IMG/VR virus record: IMGVR_UViG_3300033144_005375
Coordinates: 1-64,000 of that record
Length of the DNA: 64,000 nucleotides
Direction: 5' to 3' (one strand)
DNA from: a virus
In this document: positions 8,427 through 18,000 of the stretch, one piece after another
Layout of the letters: every line of letters starts with the position of its first letter
Position numbering within the stretch: the first letter of the stretch is position 1
Notes under the pieces: generated by a model
Told to the model about the DNA's origin: nothing
Databases searched by the model: none
Seen by the model: only the letters and a program-made list of their open reading frames with translations
Made by a program: the position numbers and the translations under genes

Positions 8427-9218
8427 CTAGGAAGTGATGAAGTCAGAACCGCCACGGCCAGAGCCATTGTTGAAGCGCACAGAGCCAAGCTGGTTGATCG
8501 ACGGATCGTTGCCTGTCGCCAGGAATTCGCCGTACTCGGAGGAGAAATCGTGCACGTCAGAGATCGTCACATCGCCGGTCTCCATCAGCATGCCCGTGTC
8601 GCGGCTCAGGTTCGTCAGAGACCAGGAGTTGAACCAGCAGGTCTCGTAGAGCGTGATGATCGCCGTGTGGCTACGTGCGTCTCCAGGGACGCCCTGGGGG
8701 TCGTTGGTGACCGTGGGGTATTTGATCGACTTGACGCCACCGTCAAAAGTGCCGCCGCCGCCGTTGAAGCCCTCACCCGGTTGACCCGTGAGGTCCAGAT
8801 CAGCCACCGTCGAAAACACGAGCTGCTGCTCGATGTCGAAGGGCCAACGGTGATGTCGAAGGGATCGAACCGGTCCACTCGCACCACCAGCGTAACCAGT
8901 GGCCTGCCACAGGTTCGAGAGGTAGAGGAGCGCGCGCTCGAACCCGGCCGTCATGGCCTCGGTCACGGACGGTACGAGCTCGGCGATCATGTCGCCGAAG
9001 CCAATTCCACGAAGAGTGTCGATCGTACGAGTCTCGTTCGGCGTGAACGAACTCAGAACGCCCATCTGGAACAGGAGTTTGGCGTCGGTGCCGTACGCGG
9101 GGGTCAGAAGGCGGACCTTCTGAGAAACGGCAGTACGCGTCTGGGGCGACGTGCCGAAATCGTAGATGTAACTGGAACCCTGGACGCCATTGGCAGGCGC
9201 ATTGTCTGTATTGGCCAT
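8427..9218 (-). CDS. Putative tail tube protein
   Basis: 263 residues from the ATG at 9218, which has a strong AAAGGAAAG ribosome site; an earlier in-frame codon at 9251 would add 11 implausible residues. The protein is beta-rich with no low-complexity tail (GSSYIYDFGTSPQTR, ETCWFNSWSLTNLS, METGDVTISDVHDF). Its identity is inferred from order: sheath, tube, chaperones, tape measure is the usual myovirus arrangement and this is the only structural gene between sheath and chaperones apart from the nuclease insertion. A strong terminator follows, fitting a highly made protein. A stretch near residues 120-130 may be read in a locally shifted frame (see findings). Confidence 0.65.
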   Translation of the reverse strand: MANTDNAPANGVQGSSYIYDFGTSPQTRTAVSQKVRLLTPAYGTDAKLLFQMGVLSSFTPNETRTIDTLRGIGFGDMIAELVPSVTEAMTAGFERALLYLSNLWQATGYAGGASGPVRSLRHHRWPFDIEQQLVFSTVADLDLTGQPGEGFNGGGGTFDGGVKSIKYPTVTNDPQGVPGDARSHTAIITLYETCWFNSWSLTNLSRDTGMLMETGDVTISDVHDFSSEYGEFLATGNDPSINQLGSVRFNNGSGRGGSDFITS

Positions 9219-9397
9219 GTGCTTTCCTTTCGGTAAAACGGCTGGCCCCAACTCGGGGATCCAGAACCGCGCAAAATGGGACTAATTTGGTCCCTCTACT
9301 AATTGCGCTGGCTATAGGGAGACAAACGAAGCCAATCACAAGCGCGCAATGCGCGGACCCTACCGAAAGGAATTCGTGAAAAAGAGACCTCGCAACT
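9219..9397. other. Hairpin-rich gap between nuclease-methyltransferase gene and tube gene
   Basis: This 179-bp gap contains a CGCGCAATGCGCG stem near 9344-9356, a GGGAC...GTCCC stem near 9278-9294, and a CCCC...GGGG stem near 9246-9258 just before the tube ribosome site. A palindromic CTATAG lies at 9312-9317. On the minus strand these would act as terminator, processing site or promoter for the tube gene. No coding frame is convincing here. Confidence 0.5.
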
Positions 9398-11995
9398 TCA
9401 CCGACGAAACACCAAAAGAGGGTCTGCCCGAAGAGCTTTCGATCTCAACCTACGCACAGGCATGTACACAGGTGGTTGGATCGAAAACCCAATCGCCGCG
9501 GCAAGCCTTACGGCCTCATCCGCCAAAACAAGGCCATCCAAAGGCTTGGCTGGAAGATTCAAAACCAAATGCCCCCCTGAACGCAACCGTGAAAAAGCCG
9601 TCTTGATTAGAGGCGCCAGAAAAGCGCCCACCCAGTCGTTAATGTTCGAGTAAGAGAGCGCTTTTTTTGAACTCTCTCCATACACCTCCAAATCGAAATA
9701 CGGAGGGGACGTAAACACCAAATCCAAAGGCACCTTTGGGTCAAAAGTCTCCGCGCGGGCATGCACCAATTTGCACTTCTCTGAACAACTCAGTGCTTCC
9801 GCCAGCGCACGGTTGCCTTCGATAGTAGCAGGCTCCACATCCGTTCCGATGTAAAGGCCCATACCCGAGGCCATCACACCAAAAAGACGACCCCCGTATC
9901 CGGCACACGGGTCCCACATCACGCCTCCAGGAACGCCATAACGATCACATACGAACTTGGTGACCCCAGGACGGAACACGGAAGGAGTACGGCAAAGCAT
10001 CATCAGAGCCTTCAAAACCCTTGGACCGGTTGTTGGGTGCCCCGCATTGAGCTGAACCTTGATTGCAGATTTCAGCTTGGTATCGTCTTGCCAAGCTTCT
10101 CGTAGGCTAAGCGCTCCCCGGTACCGGGCATCCGCACGGTTCGGGAAAAACGAAGCACACACCGTAGTTCCGCGATACGTGTACGGTCGAACAAACCCCT
10201 CGGGGTCTACGTGCATCGTCTGTGAGCTTAACTTGGTGAATTCCGCTTTGGTTTTTTTGGAAGGCTCAAGCTTAGGGAACCCCTCCTCCCTCAATCGTTG
10301 AAACACGTGGTCAATGTCCTGCGCGCGTAACTCCGGGTTTTTGTTGGCCCACAAAGAAGCGTCTCCCCCAAAAAGCTTTTTCCAGAAACGCACGTCATGA
10401 ACAGGGTCCTGATATCGGACCACCTTGACCTCGTAACCTAACTTCCGAGCTCGGGCAATTTTGAACCGGTCAAGTTCTTGAAGACGCTCAAACTCCTCAT
10501 GGGTTTTATGCCAAGACTCGATGAAGTAGAAGTGCTGTTCCCCATGGGCCTCAAGAATGAGAGACTTCGCAGAAAAATACCCATCAAAATGAAATAGGCG
10601 CCCGGTCATCTCATTGAAAATTCGAGGGTCTGTCCACTCCGACTCATACTGGGTTCCTAGGGCCGAGGCAGCGTTATCCAAAACTAATTTCTGCCAACCC
10701 AACCTACTACGTGTTTTCAGACCTAGGTCCGCACAGTTACGGCGAATTTGCCACTGCGCACAATTCAATGCCTTAGCGGCTGCCGCTGCGATCACGCGTC
10801 CCTCTTTATCCCGAAAAGGGCGAAGCTGGAGTTCCGTCAATACCAGCTTGTTTGCAGGGATAAACCTTTGTCCTGCTCGCAAAGCTGTAAAAGGCGCTTC
10901 TGGGTGTTCTTTGCAGTAGCGCTCAAAATCATGGGCAGATCGTAGATGCGAAGTCAAGTTCTCAGCACGGTGCCCACACTCTCGACAAGACACATAGTCA
11001 GCAGGCTCCTTTTTCCCTTTCCACAAGATGAGTTCGTCTTCTGCTTTGCAGTCATCACAACGCAAGTCATGAAGGGACCCCGCAAATAAAGAGACCTCAA
11101 GCTGCTGACCACAAGTTGGACAGTTCACCTCTTTCTGCGCTCCTTTCCAAAAGTCATTTTTCGCACGGCCCTCTAAGGAGGCGCTTAACCGCTTCTGTTC
11201 GACACGTTCAATGCGCCAGCAAGCCCCAGGCCATTTGCGAACATAAGAAGAAGGGGTCATGTCGTGGGCAGTTTCAAGATGTTTCCACAAGTTCTTCGCA
11301 CGATGCCCACACTCTCGACAAGACACGTGATCCGTACCAAGGTCTCCCAGCTTCTCTTCTGCTCTCTCACTCCTCCATGCTTGATGTTCTTCATCTTGAG
11401 CAGAGTGGAGATGGGCGGTTAGCCCTCGAGAACCAACGCACATCAAACCACAAATAGGACACGCGGTATCCGCTCCCCGACGCTTTTGATCACAAGGAGC
11501 ACAGAAGAAGTGGTGACGTTTGGCCGCGGAAATCGCAGACACCTCCAAGTCAGTGCCGCAAGTCTCACAAGGAACCTCGACCTTTCGGACTTGATGTTTC
11601 TGTCCTTTATGCTTCTTAGCGTTTTCAGCCGACCGGATTTTTTGTAACCGGGATCCTCGTGCCCGCACGTTTTGGTCCCCGTGTTCCGCTCCCCACCATT
11701 CTCGAATTTTCGCATAGTGCACCCCTAGCCGAAGCGCCACTTTCTTCATGGGTTCTTCCGTCGAAAACGCACTCAACGCCTTAGCTCGAACTTTAGGATC
11801 TGCTGCGTTCCCCGTCTTGGATTTAGCTAATCCACGGAGACGATTTGCGCGCTCTCGAACGCTGTCTTTCCCAAACACCTCTTTCCATGTTCGAGTAACC
11901 CGATCACGACCAACACCGATGTGCTTGGCCGCTACAGCCACAGCATCATCGGTGTTGAACGCGTCAAGAATCTTTTGACGAAGCTCCGGGGACAC
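9398..11995 (-). CDS. Zinc-finger/HTH homing-type nuclease fused to a DNA methyltransferase
   Basis: 865 residues, GTG start at 11995 inside a large hairpin. Domain order: two helix-turn-helix-like segments (about 15-45 and 70-105); zinc-ribbon or finger motifs at 143-168 (CETC...CAPC), 179-198 (CPIC), 226-245 (CREC...H..TAH), 292-316 (CPTC...CDDC) and 337-356 (CREC...H..SAH); another HTH near 400-430; a PD-(D/E)XK or Vsr-like nuclease near 468-530 with D471 (FHFDGY), E482, H484, E486 (LEAHGEQH); and an amino-methyltransferase at about 670-865 with motif I DPCAGYGG (695-702) and motif IV TSPPY (762-766). The TSPPY form fits N6-adenine or N4-cytosine methylation. It sits between sheath and tube genes, a common place for free-standing homing endonucleases. 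Joint nuclease and protective methylase action is inference. Confidence 0.8.
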   Translation of the reverse strand: MSPELRQKILDAFNTDDAVAVAAKHIGVGRDRVTRTWKEVFGKDSVRERANRLRGLAKSKTGNAADPKVRAKALSAFSTEEPMKKVALRLGVHYAKIREWWGAEHGDQNVRARGSRLQKIRSAENAKKHKGQKHQVRKVEVPCETCGTDLEVSAISAAKRHHFFCAPCDQKRRGADTACPICGLMCVGSRGLTAHLHSAQDEEHQAWRSERAEEKLGDLGTDHVSCRECGHRAKNLWKHLETAHDMTPSSYVRKWPGACWRIERVEQKRLSASLEGRAKNDFWKGAQKEVNCPTCGQQLEVSLFAGSLHDLRCDDCKAEDELILWKGKKEPADYVSCRECGHRAENLTSHLRSAHDFERYCKEHPEAPFTALRAGQRFIPANKLVLTELQLRPFRDKEGRVIAAAAAKALNCAQWQIRRNCADLGLKTRSRLGWQKLVLDNAASALGTQYESEWTDPRIFNEMTGRLFHFDGYFSAKSLILEAHGEQHFYFIESWHKTHEEFERLQELDRFKIARARKLGYEVKVVRYQDPVHDVRFWKKLFGGDASLWANKNPELRAQDIDHVFQRLREEGFPKLEPSKKTKAEFTKLSSQTMHVDPEGFVRPYTYRGTTVCASFFPNRADARYRGALSLREAWQDDTKLKSAIKVQLNAGHPTTGPRVLKALMMLCRTPSVFRPGVTKFVCDRYGVPGGVMWDPCAGYGGRLFGVMASGMGLYIGTDVEPATIEGNRALAEALSCSEKCKLVHARAETFDPKVPLDLVFTSPPYFDLEVYGESSKKALSYSNINDWVGAFLAPLIKTAFSRLRSGGHLVLNLPAKPLDGLVLADEAVRLAAAIGFSIQPPVYMPVRRLRSKALRADPLLVFRR

Positions 11996-11996
11996 C

Positions 11997-12027
11997 CACG
12001 GGTCCTACCCTATCAGTAGGACCCGTG
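11997..12027 (-). promoter_or_regulatory. Perfect 12-bp hairpin at the 5' end of the nuclease-methyltransferase gene
   Basis: CACGGGTCCTAC pairs perfectly with GTAGGACCCGTG around a seven-base loop. It lies between the sheath stop (12042) and the GTG start at 11995; the only Shine-Dalgarno-like AGGA is inside the 3' arm. There is no following T-run, so translational control, RNA end formation after the sheath message, or an element boundary are more likely than a simple terminator. Confidence 0.7.
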
Positions 12028-12041
12028 CAACCTCTGGTCGC

Positions 12042-15000
12042 CTAGGCGCCCAGATTACTGCGAAGATTGAAAGTTATAACGATGTATAAAAGGGGAAATA
12101 CAGGCTGGTAGAATGCTTCCACCTCGACGATGGTGGGATCGTTGGTCGTACGAGCCTGGATCCCGGTGAACGCCGTGATGATTTCCTGGTTCTTGAGCGC
12201 CTTCATCGTTGTCGAAAGCTGACCCTCGATTTGGGACAGAACGCCCGGCAGGAACTTGATGCCAACGAAGCGATCGAGGTCCCGTCGAGACGCACGCTGC
12301 ACCTCGTCCGCGATGGTGATCACGGTCGGCAGCTTCGTCAGAATGTTCGACGGGTCCGTGGTGAGGCCCTGACGGACCCGAATCACGGTGCCCCGCTGGT
12401 CAAGGATGGTGACACCCTGGACAGCGATCTGGTTCTGTTCCACCGCATCCAACGTGCGTGCCAGAGCATCGAACCCAACAATGCGTGCCCGTGTCCACGG
12501 GGTTGCCACATCGATGTTCGGGCTCGCCCGGTTGGCAGCCATGGCCGCAGCCAGGAACGTGCCGTCCACCAGGAACTGCTTGTCGTTGCCGAGAGCATCC
12601 TGGATCGTGAGCGTCACGATATCCGGGTACACCAGCCGGATGCGGGTGTTCTGGATCTGCTGCGCAATCCCACCAACGTCCGTCGGCTGAGTGCCCGACG
12701 AGACTCCGATGATGCCCGTACGCTCGGCCCGGAAGCGAATACTGGACTGAACGTCGCAGTGGTTCGACAGGGCAAAGAACAGGTCGATGTCATCACCCTT
12801 GAGCGGGGTGATGGTATCGAGCACCGAACCGCCAGGCAGCGGCCCACGAAGGTCGTTGAGCGCATCGATGTACGAAGCGGTGCTTGCCTGGTTGCTACCA
12901 GGAATCTTGGGCACCTGATTGATGGCGATGACCACCGCGCCGTTCAAGAACGCCAGGAACGCTGCCAGAGAAACCGGGTTGTCCGGGTTGATCTGACCGT
13001 AGTTCCGCTCCACCACCCGTTGGCTGGTGAAAAGCAGCGTCTGGAAATCAGCTTCCGTCTTGGAGTAGTTGTAGGTGATGAAGTACGAATCACCCACCGC
13101 CGGCTCCTGACCGCCACGATCGAAGGTCTCGATGATGGCCGTGTCGCCCGTCGGGATCGTGGACCCCTCAGTGTTGGCCACGGTGACCTCCACGCCGGGG
13201 ATCGAGTTGATCGGCACGTTGGCATCCGTCGTCACCAGTTTGCGCACCTCGAAAGTGAAGTAAGCGCCTGCACCCGTCGGGTAATCAGCCCCACCATCAC
13301 GCTCGAGGATGGTGAAAATCAGACCGGTAACCACATCGCGGTAGCTCTGACCGAGGACGCCGTCCTGACCCACGCCGTTGTTGAGGCAGGAGGTGTTGGC
13401 CGAACCGGACCCGTCGATGGGATCCGAGCTTGTGACGTAGAACCCCTGGAAGCCCGTCTCACCGGACGCGCCTGCACCCGCTTGTTCGAGCAACCCGGTG
13501 CCCGTACGGAGCCATGAGTCCGAAGTGGCGTCCAAGAACACGATGTTCGAGGAGGCGCCCAGACCGACGATGTTGTTGGCCTGTGACTCGATGAACAGGA
13601 ACTCCGCGTTGCTCGAGTCCACCACCTTGGCGGCCAGAGCCTGATCCGCGAACCAGGTCGCGTCGGGGCTCTGGTAGTCGAGGAGGACACCGTTGATGCT
13701 CGAGCTGTGGTGCATCATCAGAGCCGATGCCACCTTCTCGACCTCTACGGTCTCCCGATTCGCCGTGGCGTCCTCGGAGAACCCGAGAGAATCGTTAGCG
13801 TTTCCGCCATCGATCGTGACCGCCGAAGTGGTGTCCACCACCTGCGACACGAGACGGAAGCCTGCACCCTCGGGCGCGATGGCCGAAGCTGCCAGACCCG
13901 AACCGACGATGGCGGTCTGGATCTGCTCCATGATCGTGTTGGGAACCCCGATGGGCCCGAGCGGAACCGTTGCCGAGCCCGCAGCAGGAATCGCGGCACC
14001 GAATGCGTCCGTGAACACCACGGTGATGGGAGTCCCATCGATGTTGAACTTGAACACGTTGTTCTGTGGGTTCAACCCGTTGGCGCCGTAGAACTGAACC
14101 TGCGGCTGACCATCACGGTCATCCGTGTACGTTCCCGAAGGCACCTGACCGTCCGCGAAGCCAGTCTCGCCAACAAGTGACGCCGGCTGCAGGACCGCTC
14201 CGATACCCGCCTGACCAAAGGCCAGAGAAGTCAGACCCGTCTCGGTCTGTGCGTTCGTACCCTGGACGATCAAGTTGGTCTGAGCCACCTGACTCTCGGG
14301 CCGCATGGAACCGGTTCCGGGAGTGATGCGGTTGCGCAGGATGATACGGTCGTAAATCAGACGACCGCTGGTACCCGATACCGAGAACCGACGAGCCACA
14401 TCACCATCGGTGATCTTCGTCTGCTCCTGACTCGGAAGCGCATCCGTGGAGATCCCCGCGAGAACCGCGAAATCCGCTCCCAAACTGGCAGCATCGAGGA
14501 ACTCGAAGATACCGCCGCCGAGACCGGAACCACCCGTGAGGGTAGCTGCGGAGACCGGGAGACGGACCCCATCGCTGGAGATCAGCGTGATGAAGTTCCC
14601 CTGGGGCCCAGGATCGGCCGCGGTGATGTCCACCGTGGACGAAGTGCCCGAGCTGTTGTCCGCCGTGACCAGAACATCGAGCCCGTTGAGGGGATCGGTG
14701 ATCGCCGTCACGATGGTTGTACCCACACCCACGTCGGTCAAACCGCCGCCGAACGTCGCACCCGAAAGCGGGAGACGGACGGGATTGGAGCTGGCCATCG
14801 TGATGCCGTTGCCCAGAACACCAGGCACGTCAGCCCAGATGGTCACGATGGTGGAGGTCCCACCTGCGTTGTTCGCCGAGATGTCGGCTGCCAACCCGTT
14901 GCCCAAATCGTTGACCGCCGCAGCGATCGAACTGGCCACCGAGAAGTCTGTGCCCACACCACCCGCGAGGGTGAGGCCAGCCATGATCAGACGGATCGAG

Positions 15001-18000
15001 GTCGAACTCGTCGTATCGATGATGTTGCCGGAGTTCCCTGGCGTCACCGCGGTCATCGTCACCACGTTGATCGCTGCCAGCGCAGTCACGGTGACGACGA
15101 TGCCGTTACCAGCATCGTTGATCGCAGCCGCGACGGAGAGCGCCACGGTCGTGTTGTCTCCGATACCACCCAACAGGGTGGCCGCGGAAAGTGCGATGCG
15201 AACACCACCGGTGGACTCTGCCATCGTGATGCCGTTGCCCACCGTACCTGGTGTGAACGCATCGATATCGACCGTAGCCGAGGTGCCACCCGTGTTATCA
15301 GCGAGGACACCACCGAGACCGTTGGCGGCATCCAAGATCGCCGCCACCAAACTCGTGGCTGCGGAGATGTCGTCGCCCACACCACCGGTGAAGGACGCGC
15401 CCGAAAGGACGAACCGACCCGCTGCCGTGGTGCTCAGGGTGAGCAAATTGCCGGCCGCTCCGGGAATGACCGCCGTGAGATTCACGGTGTTGCCAACCGC
15501 AACTGCGGTGGTAATCGTGTCGAAGGCATTGGCAACATCGTTGATGGCAGCCGTGGCGTCCGTTGCCGCAGTGAGATCGTCACCGATACCACCCGCCAAT
15601 GTTGCGGCACCCCAGGTGATTCGAGCCGGCGCGGTCGAAACCGTGCTGATCGAGTCGCCTGCAAGCCCAGGCGTAAGGGCCTGAATATCAACTGTGGCCG
15701 AAGCACCGGCCGTGTTGTGTGCCTGAACGAGACCCGTGAGTCCGTTGAGGACATCCGAGATCGCGGCCACGATGGCCGTGGCCGTGGTGATCTCGGTTCC
15801 CACGCCAGCGATCGTGGCTCCGAAACCACCAGCGGTGGTCACGGTTCCGTCAGAGCTCATGTTGGTGATGACGTTGGCAAACGCGCCCGGAACCGTCCAG
15901 GTCAACGTCACATCCGAAGGACCGGGGCCCACCGCGGCGCTCATGAACGTCGCGAAGGCATTGGCCGGATCGTTGATTGCCGAAGCAATCTCAGCCGCGA
16001 TGGCTGCCGTGGTACCGAGCGTCTCGTCGTAGTCATTCGCACCAGAGATACGAGGACCGCCCGCCGGAGTCAGCGGGAATGGCCCACCGTTGGCCGCACC
16101 GGTGTCGATGGTGACGGTTGCGCTCGAGGGAGCTGCCGTCACGACCAAGGTGTCAGTAGCCTGAGTACCAGCGTCGAAGTTGAGACCACCAGGAGTGGTC
16201 ACATCGTCAGCCGTGAGTGCGATGCCTCCGATGGTGATCGTGTCACCGTAGAGGACACCCGTGCTGGGAGCCAACGAATCAGCCACGACGACCATGGCAC
16301 CGAGCGAACGCGTACCCGCATCGAAATCATCCGAACCGGGGGTACGAGCACCTTCGACCGGAGTCAGCGGTGCGCCATCGATGGTCACCGTGTCCGCCGG
16401 AGTTACCGGGAACGGAGCGATGGTTTCGGGACGAACACCCATCGTCATGAAGTCGGCGAGGGCCGATGTACCGACGTTGAAATCGAGACCGCCTGGGGTC
16501 AGCACGTTGCTGGCCGTCAGGATGACGGGACCACCGCCCACTGCGGAGGTATCGACGGTGATCGTGTCACCGTACTCGACCGAAGCCAGGGTAGCGGTGC
16601 CAGTGGCTCGCGTTCCTTCGTCGAAATTGAAACCACCAGGAGTCTGAGCTCCCAGTGCGGTCAAAGTGACGCCGTCCACCACGATGGTGTCGCCCGGAAC
16701 CGGACCAACCACCGTGAGGCTGCCCGTTGCAGCGGTGCCCTCGTTGAAGTTCAAACCACCAGGGGTCTGAGCGCCAGCCGCGGTCAGGACCACAGGTCCG
16801 CCACCAACAGCAGTCGTGTCGATGGTGATCGTGTCACCCGACTGGACACCCGTCGCAATGACGGTGCCTCGAGCCTGTCCGGTGTCGTAGTTCAGGCCAC
16901 CCGGAGTGACGCCCAGCGAACCGGTGAGCGTGATGCCGCCGATCGCAATGGTGTCGTTCAGGAGGGACCCGACGTTCGTGACGGTGCCCGTGGCGAACGT
17001 ACCGAGGTCGGTGTCTGCACCTTGGAAGGTGAAGCGAATGCCACCATCAGCGTTTGCCGTGGCAGTCACATCGATGCCGTCGTACGCAGCCGGGAGGGCC
17101 GCGATGGCGGTGTCGATGGCGGTGTCAATGGCAGCCGCCAAGAAGTTCGGCGAAACATACGTTCCCGGTGCGATGGTCGCCGTGACAGGACCGGTCGAAC
17201 CGTTCGTGATGCCCGTGTAGTTGAACACGAGCTGGTCGTACTCGCCGGCCGTGATGATCGTGGTTCCAAGGAACCGAGTCACACCATCGTAGTAGGCTTC
17301 GTTGCCGGTGAGTTTCGCCTCGGCGTTGATCGCCTCGACGTACGCATCCGCATCGACACCCGTTTGACCAGGCACGTTGACCGTGACGACGACGTTGTCC
17401 ACCGTGAACGACACGTTGTCGTTGATCCCGGCCAGGATGTCGTACGTGGTCTTGCCCGAATCGTCGGTGTACTCGATCTCATTGCTCAAAAGAGACGCGT
17501 TGAAACCGAGACCGGAGATGCCGTGTGGGGCCGACAGATCGATACCTGCCGTGCCACCCGCCAGCAAAGTGCTGTCGATGGTGAACCGAGCCCGATCGGA
17601 CTCGCTTTCCACGAAAGCGTAGGGGCCGGAGCCGGCCACCGTGAACTTGGCGATCGTGGCGTCCTTATCCGCGAACTGAACGGTGACGGTCTCCTCGACC
17701 GGACCATCCGTCGAGCCCTCGAAGTGGACATCAGGGGTGATCTCGGAGCCCGAGGGGAACTGGATCGTGACGCCAGTGAGCGCCGGTCCCTTGGAACCGA
17801 ACTTCGGCGTGTAGATCGGATTCCCGTTGCTGTCGAACAGGAAGTAGGACCCAATACCGGAAGGACCGCTGACCTGGACTTCGACCGTGTACTCCTGATC
17901 GACCAGGATGTTGTACCAGAAGGTCGCGAAGACCTCAGCACCCACGGGCACCGAGTTCTCGAGGGTGATCTCGACCCCGTTCACCTCAGTGACGTTGACT

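Noticed and set aside
9300-9322. Plus-strand TAATTGCGCTGGCTATAGGGAGA, 17 of 23 bases like the T7 promoter consensus
   Set aside because: It points away from the surrounding genes, the mismatches fall in the T7 RNA polymerase specificity region, and its CTATAG core recurs upstream of minus-strand genes, so it is better explained as part of that motif.
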